From assembly GCA_001724245.1 (NCBI GenBank), contig MEDX01000054.1, positions 1 through 27,937 of the forward strand: a stretch of DNA of 27,937 bases, in the 5' to 3' direction. The translations under genes and the position numbers were made by a program. The stretch is from Fonticula-like sp. SCN 57-25 (Eukaryota > Nucleariida > Rotosphaerida). The notes beneath the pieces were generated by a model, which ran no database searches, was not told the DNA's origin, and saw nothing but the letters and a program-made list of their open reading frames with translations. This document shows, piece after piece, positions 1-9,296 of the stretch; positions within the stretch are counted from its first letter, which is position 1, and each line of letters opens with the position of its first letter.

Positions 1-90
1 GCCTCGCTCTCCACCTTCCAGCAGATGTGGATCTCGAAGCAGGAGTACGACGAGTCTGGCCCGTCCATCGTCCACCGCAAGTGCTTCTAA
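1..90 (+). CDS. Actin, C-terminal end (5' truncated by window)
   Basis: The first 29 codons read through to TAA at 88-90 and encode the highly conserved actin C-terminus: STFQQMWISKQEYDESGP, then SIVHRKCF. The terminal KCF and the FQQMWISK helix are diagnostic of conventional actin, the cytoskeletal ATPase that polymerises into filaments. Most actins have KEEYDE or KQEYDE here, so the protein looks like a normal conserved actin and not a divergent actin-related protein. Only subdomain 1 tail residues are in the window, so nothing can be said of the promoter or introns. The gene converges on the WD40 gene at 273, leaving about 180 bp for both 3' ends. Confidence 0.97.
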   Translation, partial: ASLSTFQQMWISKQEYDESGPSIVHRKCF

Positions 91-202
91 GCGCACGGCT
101 TTTGTACTCTGCCCCATGTGCATCAATAGAAAAAGAAAAACAACAATCCTAGACTTTTCTCTTTAAAGGCCAGTGCACAAGAAATCATAGAAAGTATCGT
201 TC

Positions 203-208
203 TTTATT
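203..208 (-). terminator. Putative AATAAA polyadenylation signal of the WD40 gene
   Basis: TTTATT on the + strand is AATAAA on the - strand, 65 nt past the stop codon of the WDR25-like gene. Position and sequence fit a poly(A) signal. There is no transcript evidence. Confidence 0.35.
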
Positions 209-272
209 GTACAAAAAACATCTCTTGAGGAGCGTTAAACAGGTATCTGTATTGCAAATAACAAGGCGATAT

Positions 273-1325
273 CTAGTTAGGAAGACGTACGGCGGTGACG
301 GCTATAGTTCCGTCTTTACGAGCCACAGCCACCCGCCCCGTATCTAAAGGATGAAAGAGGACATGGGTAATAGAAAGGGTCCATGGCTTGTGCAATCTAT
401 CGTCGCGCATGGTAATCCTCGTCGCAACAAAGCCGGTTTTATAGTCGTAAATTACACCGTCTCCTTGAGCGCTGCCCGACGCGATCCAGCGTCCCTGCCG
501 AGGGCTAATATCACACACAATCTTCTCCGCCCCTGTTGTGTGAAGGGCAAACCGTCGCTTTGGTTTTTGCAGCTCCCTGTAAGGTGCCTTGGCATTAAAC
601 ACGGCGATAAAGTCGTGCAGCGTCTGGGCTGCAAAAGAATTTCCCGACGGGTGCGCGCAAAGCCCGGTCACGCCCGCGCGCTCGTCACCAAATGGCTGAT
701 TGGAGAGAAGAGCGCCGCTCTCCAGGTCCCATACGCCCAGTGTGCGGTCCGCCGCATTCCGCTCGACATTACTTGACGCGACGACGACGGCATCATTGTC
801 GAGGTGCAGATGGTCCTGAATGCGCACAGCAAGGGGCATTTCCCGCACCTTCTTACCCGACCGAGTGTCAAATAAAAGGACGCCTTTTGACGATGTACCA
901 ACGCTGAACAGGAACGAGTGCTGCGGATGAGCACGCAACGACATGGCAGTGCCTTGCAAGCAAAAGTCCTGCAAACGGCGTCCCGTCATTCCATCGTTCA
1001 TGCGAATAAGCCCGTCATACCCGCCCGACACAATAGCCGAGCCGTCAGAGGTAAAGCAAAGCGCGAGGACAGGGGCGCGGTGCTTTACACTATAGAATTG
1101 ATGACGACCCGAGGGCTCCCACGCTCGCACAACGCCGTCCGAGCCGCCAGTCACCAAAAATGCTCCCCGAGTGGGCTCCCAGCTCATTGCAGCGATTTGG
1201 CTCCCATGGCAACCAGGTTCAAATGAAGCTTCTTCGTCATTGTCGCTCGAAGCAGAGGGCGATGGTGGAGCGGGATCGTCGATGCGACGCCGCTTGGCCA
1301 CATACGGCCGCAGCTCGCCGCTCAT
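273..1325 (-). CDS. WDR25: WD40-repeat protein, WDR25-like
   Basis: A single exon encodes 350 aa, from ATG at 1325 (CAT on +) to a stop at 273. After a short basic, Ser-rich N-terminus (about residues 1-35, with KRRR at 11-14) a seven-bladed WD40 propeller follows. Blades are visible as VTGGSDGVVRAWE, VSGGYDGLIRMND, SKGVLLFDTRSGK and DRTLGVWDLESG. The stretch ADRTLGVWDLESG...LSNQPF...HP...AQT...FIAVF..K.PYR and the closing SGSA..DGVIYDYKTG...FHP match the pattern I know from WDR25, a relative of the splicing factor PRP17/CDC40. The protein is shorter than animal WDR25 because the long N-terminal extension is missing. WD40 proteins are scaffolds; I see no enzymatic residue. It is divergent from the glycosyltransferase gene, with 68 bp between the start codons. 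Confidence 0.75.
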   Translation of the reverse strand: MSGELRPYVAKRRRIDDPAPPSPSASSDNDEEASFEPGCHGSQIAAMSWEPTRGAFLVTGGSDGVVRAWEPSGRHQFYSVKHRAPVLALCFTSDGSAIVSGGYDGLIRMNDGMTGRRLQDFCLQGTAMSLRAHPQHSFLFSVGTSSKGVLLFDTRSGKKVREMPLAVRIQDHLHLDNDAVVVASSNVERNAADRTLGVWDLESGALLSNQPFGDERAGVTGLCAHPSGNSFAAQTLHDFIAVFNAKAPYRELQKPKRRFALHTTGAEKIVCDISPRQGRWIASGSAQGDGVIYDYKTGFVATRITMRDDRLHKPWTLSITHVLFHPLDTGRVAVARKDGTIAVTAVRLPN

Positions 1326-1393
1326 TTCCCGCGCTCAAATATATCGCATGCGATTTTAAATAGTAGCTTATCCACGTGGACATACCGTCCGCC
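1326..1393. promoter_or_regulatory. 68-bp bidirectional promoter with CCACGTGG
   Basis: This is the entire space between the WDR25-like start (1325, -) and the glycosyltransferase start (1394, +). It contains ATATAT, a CGCATGCG palindrome (about 1346-1353), TTTTAAATA, and CCACGTGG at 1372-1379, which lies 14 nt before the + start codon. The same CACGTG placement recurs upstream of the hydrolase and LeuRS genes. Function is inferred from position only. Confidence 0.5.
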
Positions 1394-2875
1394 ATGGTTC
1401 TCTGGATCATCCCGCGCCGGACATGGCTTGTCGGCTACGTGCTTTTATGCTGTGTGCTTCTGTCTCTCTACAGCATTTCTACTCCCATAAGCGGAAATGC
1501 GTCTTTGCCTCCGCCGGGTGTTGATGCGGTTGGCCGAAAGGCTGGTGAAGGCCTTCATCGCCTTCCGACCAAGGTGGTGCCCGAAGTGCGTCCTTGGCCA
1601 ACGCGCCTGCCGGTCGCGCGGCCCACAACGATCTCTGAGGTGATTGCTGCGACGTTGCTTCCAACGGAGGAGAATGCGTTACCCACTCTATTCCCAACCG
1701 AAGCGCCTACAGTTGAAGGCCCCACCTCACCCCCCGAGACTGTGCAAGATCCTACACCTTCTGAGGCTGTGGAAGATCCTACACCTTCCGAGACTGTGGA
1801 AGATCCTACACCTTCCGAGACTGTGGAAGATCCTACACCTTCCGAGACTGTAGAAGATCCTACACCTTCGGAGTCTGCCGAAGATCCTACACCTTCGGAG
1901 ACCGCCGAAGATCCTACTTCACCTCCCGAGACCGCCGAAGATCCTACTTCACCCCCTGAGACCGAAGATCCTTCCTCACCTCCCGAGACCGTTAAAGATC
2001 CTACTTCATCTCCCGAGCCGCTAGCCGCCAGCGGTCTGCATTCAATGTATCCGCTTTCGGCTTCGAACCTTCCTCCTCTTGCGAGCAAGAAGCGCTATTG
2101 TATTTCGGTTCTTTCGTCCCCCCGCATTGATGCGGAAGGCAATGATCGCAGTGTGCTGGCGAGCTCTGTTGATCTTTTGGTGGCCGAGCTCGAGGGCCGC
2201 TGGGACGACGTGACGCTCGTGGTGTTTAATACGGCGAGCAACTGGTCGACATACGAGTCGATTCAGACGATCGCCAGCAAGCATCCGCAGCTGATCAGCG
2301 ACAGCCGCCTTATATTGGCGCGCCCGCCCTACGATGAGGGGCTCACGTGGCCAGCGTTGGAAGATCCGTCGCAGCTGCGCGTCTTTTTCAACGACCCGAT
2401 GGACCGCATTCTGTGGCGGTCCAAGACAGTGCTGGACTACTTGCACGCGCTGCACATGTGTTCAAACCTCGGCGACTATGTGCTCGCACTCGACGACGAC
2501 CTCATCCCGACATCACGCTTCCTCGACAAGGTCGACCAGTGGATCAGCACGCACAGCGATATTTCCGAGAGCCAATGGTTTGCAATCAACATGTTCACCA
2601 CGTTCAGGCACGCGGACGGGGAAGTCATTGTGCCGCCGTGCTGCAACCAGGCATACCTTATCCAGGCTGCGGACGTCCCGCTCTTTGACGCAACCCTGAG
2701 GCCCAAGTTTGACGAGGCGCCGCTCGACCTCTTGCTTGCGACCATGGCCAAGGATAGTGAGGATAAAAAGATGTATGGAATGATCCCGAGCTTGTTCCAG
2801 CACCAGTCGATTCTCTCGTCATTTGCCCAGAACGGGTTGAGGACGACCATTTCAAGCCCGTCATTTTTGCCATAA
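1394..2875 (+). CDS. Type II membrane glycosyltransferase, MGAT4-like
   Basis: This single-exon gene encodes 493 aa. An open frame extends six codons upstream, but that would need a GTG start, so I use ATG 1394 in a good context (gccATGg). A signal anchor follows the short basic N-terminus (about residues 12-30: WLVGYVLLCCVLLSLYS). A Pro/Thr/Ser/Glu stem built of DPTPSETVE repeats runs to about residue 210. The luminal catalytic domain then contains WRSKTVLDYLHAL and DYVLALDDDLI. The DDD at 367-369 sits where MGAT4-type N-acetylglucosaminyltransferases carry their metal/nucleotide-binding LEDD. This predicts a Golgi enzyme that transfers a sugar from a nucleotide donor onto glycans. The donor and acceptor cannot be read from the sequence, and family assignment rests on the WR.K..LDY...Y...L.DD pattern only. 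Confidence 0.6.
   Translation: MVLWIIPRRTWLVGYVLLCCVLLSLYSISTPISGNASLPPPGVDAVGRKAGEGLHRLPTKVVPEVRPWPTRLPVARPTTISEVIAATLLPTEENALPTLFPTEAPTVEGPTSPPETVQDPTPSEAVEDPTPSETVEDPTPSETVEDPTPSETVEDPTPSESAEDPTPSETAEDPTSPPETAEDPTSPPETEDPSSPPETVKDPTSSPEPLAASGLHSMYPLSASNLPPLASKKRYCISVLSSPRIDAEGNDRSVLASSVDLLVAELEGRWDDVTLVVFNTASNWSTYESIQTIASKHPQLISDSRLILARPPYDEGLTWPALEDPSQLRVFFNDPMDRILWRSKTVLDYLHALHMCSNLGDYVLALDDDLIPTSRFLDKVDQWISTHSDISESQWFAINMFTTFRHADGEVIVPPCCNQAYLIQAADVPLFDATLRPKFDEAPLDLLLATMAKDSEDKKMYGMIPSLFQHQSILSSFAQNGLRTTISSPSFLP
1738..2018 (+). repeat. 27-bp coding minisatellite (DPTPSETVE repeats)
   Basis: About ten tandem units encode the stem of the glycosyltransferase. The first six are nonapeptides of the DPTPSETVE type (27 bp); the rest are expanded DPTSPPETxE units of 27-30 bp. 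Several central copies are nearly identical in DNA (gaagatcctacaccttccga repeated), which indicates recent slippage or unequal exchange. The flanking units have diverged. The unit is rich in Thr/Ser/Pro and suits an O-glycosylated spacer. Confidence 0.9.
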
Positions 2876-3165
2876 GTCGGCATTTTTTTGTCTAGCATCA
2901 TATCATGCGTTTATTATTATCACTTTGTATTACTTAGACTAATGTACCAGTAAGGCATTCCATAATAGTGTTCCGTAAACGCAAGCTGCGCGACCTATCC
3001 AGGACCTATCTGATCAAGTGTGCAAACTCGATTTAGTTTGCATCAGCAATTGGGCGGGAAAACCAAAACCGCGCCCACCAGCGGCTATCGACGGGCAAGC
3101 GAGGGTTTTTGCAGCCCTTCTTTAACGCCGTCCAGTTCCTGACTTTTTAAGCGGGGCTCTGGGTC
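2876..3165 (+). promoter_or_regulatory. ARID2 upstream region: TGCAAACT inverted repeat, CCAAT, E2F-like site
   Basis: The interval holds a perfect inverted repeat, TGCAAACT (3021-3028), six bases, then AGTTTGCA (3035-3042). An inverted CCAAT (ATTGG, 3049-3053) follows, overlapping GGCGGGAAAA, which resembles an E2F/DP site. All lie 100-145 bp before the ARID2 start codon. The first 100 bases are AT-rich 3' flank of the glycosyltransferase gene. Function is inferred from motifs. Confidence 0.5.
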
Positions 3166-5975
3166 ATGGCGGCGGTTTCGCGCAAGCGCCCTGCTGCGCT
3201 CGTGGTTCTCGAAGATGCTGCGCCAACAACGGAGAATGACGAGATTGAGTTTTTCGAGGCAGTCGCCGCGTTCCATGCGAGTACGAATGAAGGCGCGTCG
3301 CTCGAATATTCTCCTCTCCTCTTTGCCGGCACGCGCGTATACTGGATAGACGTTTATCGCGCTGTTGTTGCGCTTGGTGGCTGTGTTGCATCGACTGCGC
3401 AGCATGTCTGGTCCGATATTTGCGGACATCTTGGGGTACGCGATACTGGAAACCGGGACACATTTCTCTTTTTGTTTCGCGCACATTCCGCTAACTTTTG
3501 CTACGTATCAATTACAGATATCTCCCCGTTTTACGTATGCCGCGGCCTTTTTGCGTCACTGGTACATTCGGACTCTTTTCCCTTTTGAGCAGGTGTCTTC
3601 CTCGTTGCAGGTCGGGAACCCTTACGGCGATGCTCCTGTGACATCGACGCTGTTGCAAACGCGGACGTCGGACCCGACGCTCCCCATTGCAAACTCACCG
3701 GCTTTGAATAGTGGCGCTGTGTCGCTCACGTCGCTGCGCACGGAGCGTCAGCAACTCCTTTCCTTTTTGCGCCACGGCCGCCGTAGCCGGCTGGCCCTTT
3801 CGCTTGAAAGCGGCCTTCCCAACGAAGTAGACTGGGCGCTCGACGCCCTCATCCGCCTTTCGGCCCTTGTCGACGATCAGCTGGACATCTTTGAAAAGGT
3901 CCCGACGCTCTTTGACTCGCTCTTTCGGACCGTCGCCGGGTTCATGGCCCTGGAGATCACGGAAGAGAACGGCTTCATCGCTGCCGACTCTGGCTCCGAG
4001 TGGCCTTCCGTCGGGGACGCCACGAGCTTTGCGCAGGCGCCGTCCGACGTTCAGTCTGCCACGGTGGCGGCTGTGACGTCATGCAGCAGCTCAGACAACC
4101 CGACGCCGCCGCTGTCCATCGTGACACACCCATTTTGCGCTGGCAAGGTGCCTTCCTACGAGGCGCACCGTGTTGCTCAGATTGCACAGATGCTCGGCAA
4201 TTTCGGGAACCATGAACGGAGCGGGCCAACGACAGTGGCCGAGCAGCAGGTGCGTCGCTTCATCGAGCGCTGCATCATGCTGGACGGCCGCACAGAGCAC
4301 CTCGAATCCCGCCAAAAGGCGCTCGTCTACCTGCAAAACGTCGGCCACCTGCTCGTCCTGACGGTGCGCCGCACTGATTTCCATAGCCGCTTTTTTACTA
4401 ACCCGCTGCGCCATGCGCTGGCAGATATCCGACCTCTACTACCGCCGCCTTGCGAGTCTCGTGTTTTGCAATGACCGCCACCTCATTGCGGCTGCCCTTA
4501 CCGCTCTGTCGTCCGCGTGTCTCAACACAGAGAACGAGTCTCTGCTGCTTGCTATGGAGCCGCGGCTTCTTGAACACGCCGCCAACCTGCTTAGCGCAAC
4601 GACGCAGCACGGCGATGAGGAGCTCTCTCTGTGCATTCTCATGTTTTTCAACCGCTTCGTGTCGCTCAGCACGCTCTGCGCGCTGCGCGTCCTCAGCCTT
4701 CCGCACAACCATGTAATCAAAATTCTACTGTCCATCTTTATCGACGTGCGGCATCAAGGTCGGCCTGCCCGGCCCGCCGTTGGCGCCGTGAACGCGCGGG
4801 GCGCCGCGACTGCTCCGCAGGCGTCAGCCTCCGACGCGTCGCTTAGTGGCCGCGCCGCGGACGAGTGCATCAAGTGGCTTCTCGCACACTGCGAGCCCAA
4901 GCAGGACGGCGTGACGCCCGTGCTTCAGCTTTACGCCGACTACCGCGCGGCCACCAGGGGACAAGGTACGAACGAGAATCGCGGTATAATTTGCTCACCA
5001 GTGTCGCAGGCGACGAGGAGCCCGTCCCGAGGAGGACTTTCCACGCGTGCATCCAGACCGCTCTTCCGGAATCTTCACTGACTGTCGGAACGCACGAGGG
5101 CGTCGTTGAATATCCGCTCATATGATCGTTTTTGGTCTTTTTTCATGTCGTGTTGTGTACATATTGTGTCTTTGCTTTGCATGACGTGAATCTTATCGCT
5201 TTGCAGTTTGCTTCCTTAACCAGTGCTTACTCATCTAGCCCATGGCATTGTCGTCCGCACAACCGCTCTGCCGTCCGATCAAGTGGACACTCTCTTTGCG
5301 GCCATCAAGGCGCCCGAGTCGGCCGCGGCCAGCGCTCCCGGTGACGGCGAGGCAGATGAGGAGGGCGCTGAGGAGGAGCACCGCACGCTGCCGTCAGAGC
5401 TCCAGGACGTTGTGTCGCGAGCGGCCGCCGTGCTGCAGTCGCTCGAGCCGCGCCCCTTTGCGGGCGCCGCGTGCAGGTGGACCGTCGACGGCGCAGGTGC
5501 GCCGGTAGCCCATGGATTTGGTCACTTGCTGATACCGTTTTCAGAGTGCGGAAAGCGGTTCCGCTCGCTGCCGCTACTCCACGCCCACGTGGTATCCGCG
5601 CACATTGCCCAAGGCGCCGCTGCGTCCGAATGTGCCTGGCTGCGCTGCCAGCATGCGTGCCAGTCGCATTCGGCGCTCGCCGGCCACATCGTTTCGCACT
5701 TTCCCCTCGCGACGCCGAGCGCGCCCGTCGGCAGCACTGACGCGAGGCCAGAGCCCGACTCTATTTACAGCCTCTCGGCGTACGACCCGCAGGTTCTTTC
5801 GCCAGAGGCGTACATGGCCGCCTGCGTCGTCTACCTCATCGCGCGCTACCCAGAGTCGCACGAATTCATCCAGGACCTCATCGAGCCTACCCTCTTTGAG
5901 ATCGCCCAGCGAAAGCTCAGCCCAACGGCGAGATACTCGGTCGAGATTCTCGCAATGTTCAACGGCGCCGTGTAA
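3166..5975 (+). CDS. ARID2: ARID2/BAF200-like PBAF chromatin-remodelling subunit (6 exons)
   Basis: My exon model is 3166-3435, 3518-4363, 4425-4965, 5010-5099, 5239-5496 and 5545-5975 (811 aa, in frame throughout). Domains in order: an ARID (about 25-115: FFEAVAAFH, GTRVYWIDVYRAVVALGG, ending FLRHWYIRTLFPFEQ); an armadillo-like region opening with LALSLESGLPNEVDWALDAL (about 165-480); an RFX-type winged helix (about 518-600: ECIKWLLAHCEP, PRRTFHACIQTALPES, IVVRTTALP); and two C2H2 fingers (C661, C670, H683, H688; then C698, C703, H716, H720). This order is that of ARID2, the subunit that defines PBAF-type SWI/SNF remodellers. It lacks the long Gln-rich middle of animal ARID2. Introns are 82, 61, 44, 139 and 48 nt. 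The fourth has no GT donor in the needed phase; a GC donor at 5100 restores the frame and the alignment. Confidence 0.85.
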
Positions 5976-6296
5976 CGATATGTCGATAAACCAGTTGCTG
6001 TGTGAAATCAACGCACTATTTATACATTTTTTGATTATAAACTAATGTCAAACGTGCACATCTAAAAGGTTGCTCTGATTGGACTCGTAGGCAAGCGAAA
6101 AAGTTCATTCGAAAAATTGTATTGCGGTCATAATTGACTGACAAGGTACGTCGAAAGCGAAGCAAAGCTACCACAAATGTACAACAAAAGAAATGAATGC
6201 ATACATCCTTATAATCAACTAGCGAGGTAAAACTACAAACGCAAAAAAAGTGTGCACTAAAAAAAGATACATACATACATCAAAGACCAAATGAGT
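5976..6296. other. Convergent 3' intergenic region, nothing recognised
   Basis: About 320 bp of AT-rich sequence lies between the ARID2 stop and the stop of the - strand hypothetical gene. It contains A-runs and a short TACATACATACAT tract near 6268-6280. I see no open frame with coding character and no RNA fold I could defend. Confidence 0.5.
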
Positions 6297-7150
6297 CTAG
6301 TATGCTTGCTGAAAGCGATGCTCATTGGCAATGGTCAAAGACGGCGACGAGGGGCTGACCACGCGCCCGCGCTCGGTGCCATCTGCATGAAAAACGTGAT
6401 TCTGGGCGCACGGGTTCGGAGCACGCGAAGGCGGGGTAGCTACTCAAGAGACATGAGTACGCGGAAAGGGTATCAGGGAGAATAGAAAGGATCACAATAA
6501 AGGAAACACAAAAGGCAGAATACTAGTGTATCAGAGAGGGCAAGTGTTGATCTCACTATGAAAAAGACCCGCTCTCTACCGCGAGAGTCGGTGAACTCTA
6601 ACGTCAAACAAGTCTGGTGTAGTCATCATAACTAATAGCATGCCTATACAAATACTCGACACTAAAGGTCCCGGTCCCGCAACATACCTTGGAAGAAAGC
6701 CTCGTTCGCGCGCGCCGAAGAGCGACCAATCTCGATAGGCGACGCGGTCGAGCTCGCAGGCGAATACGACGAACGAGAGAGAACCAGTCCACCGTCGCTG
6801 CTGCTAGACTCGAGGTCCGACTCGCCGCTACTAAAGAGAATGTCGTGCAGTTCCTCATAGGCCATAAAGTGTTCATCGTCGACAGAGAGCATCCGGCGCA
6901 TGGCGATACCGGCGGTGGGGCTTGCCACCGAGCTGGTAGGCGCAGAAAGAACCGGCGCAAACGTCGTGTTATGCGTGGCCATCGAGCTGAATGTACGACG
7001 CGGCTTGAGGGGCTTGGGCGCAAAGACGGCAGGGGCCCGGTGATGAAGCGTGTCCAAGTCGGCAAAACTGTCGGCTCGACGGCAGATGGGTGAAGACACC
7101 CGCTCAGAATGGAAACCCGTTGAAGAAGACGGGCGCCTATGCAATTCCAT
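6297..7150 (-). CDS. Hypothetical Ser-rich protein (2 exons, tentative)
   Basis: Exon 1 is 7150-6688 and starts ATG GAA TTG CAT in a good context. It encodes 154 residues rich in Ser, Arg and Pro, with acidic/Ser stretches such as SSGESDLESSSSDGG. If not spliced, it would end seven codons later with LRDRDL. A GTATGT donor at 6687 and a CATGCAG acceptor at 6383 join it in phase to exon 2 (6382-6297), which adds DGTERGRVVSPSSPSLT, then IANEHRFQQAY and a stop, giving 182 aa. The 305-nt intron is longer than most here, and its donor does not follow the local GTRCG pattern, so an extra exon or the unspliced form remains possible. No family is recognised. The composition suggests an intrinsically disordered protein with possible phosphorylation sites. 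Confidence 0.4.
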
Positions 7151-7836
7151 GATAAACTACTACTCAAACCCCGGGTTAGACCTCTGCTGACGCACACGGG
7201 CAATACAACACGTCATTCCAGGAAAACAAAGCAACCATCCATCCACCGACCACGCATCCAACCCCAGCCAGAAACCTCAATCCATCCGTACCAACTAAAT
7301 CAACGGGATGGGTAGTCCCGGCTAATGGATGACTAAGAAATAACGAAGATATAAACCAAAAGATGCACAACCAACTGTGGATGCGCGTCCGGCCGAGCAG
7401 GTATCTTGAAGGAGGGTTGATAAGATGGATGCTCAAGCCGTCGCAACAATCAACGCATGCGCAGAACAATCAGACGCCTCGTCGACGACGGATGACTCGC
7501 GTAGACGAGTCCACGCCCAAGGGCGGGTTCTGGATGGCTGGTCACCGAAAGGGTGTGGGAAAGGGGGCGAACAAAGTGCACGCTGGATGCGATGGATGCC
7601 CACGACAAGTTCTGACCCGCCAAATAAACCGTCGCATGCTGATTCGTCAACCAGGGATGACATAATCCTGATGACGTAGGGTCGCAAACCGACGTCTAGT
7701 TTGCAATCCCCTTGTCTGCTTTGCCAAACACAGAGTAGTGATCGCACTCGGCGAGCCCACTGAGACGACACCCGACGACCGCCGGATCTCTGTCAAATTA
7801 GGCACGGCCATTGAGGATCCCTTTGCTTGGCCGGAG
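7151..7836. other. Divergent intergenic region upstream of PHAF1
   Basis: About 690 bp separate the Ser-rich gene (-) and PHAF1 (+). From about 7674 to 7836 a frame stays open in phase with the PHAF1 start and has coding-like composition (e.g. VIALGEPTETTPDDRR, DPFAWPE), but it has no ATG. It could be 5' UTR, or an exon of a longer N-terminus reached by splicing. A TGCAAAC-type inverted repeat lies at 7683-7705. Nothing else is recognised in the GGATG-rich stretch 7230-7600. Confidence 0.4.
7683..7705. repeat. Imperfect TGCAAACT inverted repeat upstream of PHAF1
   Basis: CGCAAACC (7683-7690), seven bases, then AGTTTGCA (7698-7705). The right half-site is perfect and the left has two changes. 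It lies about 130 bp before the PHAF1 start codon and is one of a family of such elements in this window. Confidence 0.55.
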
Positions 7837-9296
7837 ATGACGCACCGCGGCGAGCCGCGGTGGGAGGTAGGTGGTGCGTCTTGAATCGTGTATGCTGACT
7901 GCCAACTAAAGTTTGTGGGGTAGGCGGTGGCGGCGGCGGTGGCAGTGGCCTGGGGCGGGTCCCCGTGCTTGACTTGAAGCCCGGCGCGCATCTAGGCCAG
8001 TTTGTGATTGGGATGTCGCTTAATGATGTTATTTCCCGTCTTCGTAATGATGGTGCGGGGCTGCCTGCGGGCCCCGTTGAGGTGGCGTACAGCTCTTTCA
8101 GCCTGCTAGACTATGACATTCAAATGACGCTTCCCCATGTCGGGATACGTCTCTACTTTGACAGCGCGTGCCAGCGCCTTGCACACGTGGAAGCGTTTGC
8201 GCTGGACCGCGTTCGTCTCGTGCTTAACCGCCAGAACTTGATAAATGCGCCCGACGCGCGCCTCACGCTCGAGATGACGGCGCATCACTTTGGCCCGACA
8301 CAGCCCGGCGGCATCCACGGATCCACCTATGTCCTCCCCTACCGCGGGCTCAGCGTCGCCTACCACCTTTCTCGGGGCGAGCGCGACGCGAATGATCTTG
8401 CCAACTCGCTTGTCGCGACGCGCCTCGCTGTGAGCAGCCCGTCGCTGCCGTCACACTTTGCCGGTTCGCTATCGACGCCGGTCGACGCGACGGGGATGAC
8501 GCTCCACATGCCCGAGCCGTGCGCGCTGTGCGACACGCGAGGGGACGTCATCCCGTGTCTGCACGTCCTATGCGCTGACCCGACCGCCATCCGCGTCGGT
8601 TCGCCGTCGGGCCCGCGCATCGCCATCGGCGACGCCTGCCAGGATGTGCTCGCCGTGCTCGGCGCGCCCGACAGCCAGTTTGTTTACACCGGCCCGCCGC
8701 TAGCTGTCGGGACAGTGGATCCGGCCGGCGAAAGCGCGGTTCCCTTGAAGGCAAGCAGCGCGTCCGTCGAGCGCAATTACTTTTACAACTACTTTCGCTT
8801 TGGCATCGACGTGCTCCTAGACGCGGCGACGCACAGAGTGCTCAAGATTATCTTTCACACAAACCTCCCCGGCTACCACGATTTTGCGCTCTACCAGAAA
8901 GCCAACTTTGCCATCGAGGTGCTGCCGATCGGCGCGGCCCGCGAGTCGCCCGCGCCTCCACCGCCGCCGGAAACCGGCGCCGATGACGACGGCACAGAGA
9001 CACCCGCGGCGGCGGCGGTAGTGGGTGACCTGCTTGGCATTGAGGACCTGGCCCCGCAGGTGCCGCGGCGCGCGTCGGTCGTCACCACGCGGCCGTACGA
9101 CCCCATCATTGTTGGGCCCGATACGAGGTGGTTCAACCTACAGAACCTGCTCGGCAAGACGCAAGCGACGGAAAAGGTAATAGAGCTTGACCTGCGCGGG
9201 TACACGGGGCGAAAAACCCGCACGCTTCACGGCCACGAGAACCTCATATTCGAGATCATCGACGAGGAGCATATCTCAGCCATTACGCTATTCTGA
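7837..9296 (+). CDS. PHAF1: Phagosome assembly factor 1 homologue (UPF0183/C16orf70), 2 exons
   Basis: The conserved body starts with VLDLKPGAHLGQFVIGMS, close to the VLDLRPG.GIGPF.LGM opening of plant UPF0183 proteins. It continues with FDSACQRLAHVE, FGPTQPGG, YRGLSVAY, IGDACQDVLAVLG, YFYNYFRFGIDVLLD, VLKIIFHTNLPGYHDF and a final FEIIDEEHISAITLF, all diagnostic of this family. The frame has no ATG before VLDL. A donor GTGCGT at 7874 and an acceptor GGGTAG ending at 7923 give a 50-nt intron that joins a 37-nt first exon (7837-7873, MTHRGEPRWEVG) to exon 2 (7924-9296) in phase, giving 469 aa with a Gly-rich linker. In animals PHAF1/MYTHO works with BCAS3 at phagophores in autophagy. A loop near 340-390 is acidic and Ala/Pro-rich and includes LLGIE, a possible clathrin box. 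The first exon is the least certain part. Confidence 0.85.

Noticed and set aside
1555-2088. Ser/Val/Gly-rich 177-codon frame on the - strand
   Set aside because: It is the antisense of the DPTPSETVE minisatellite in the glycosyltransferase; repeats keep antisense frames open.
5201-5212. TTTGCAGTTTGC in ARID2 intron 4 as another tandem element
   Set aside because: It overlaps a pyrimidine-rich stretch near an alternative acceptor and matches only partly.
6291-6485. 64-codon + frame opposite exon 2 of the Ser-rich gene
   Set aside because: No coding bias; the - strand reading joins in phase to exon 1.
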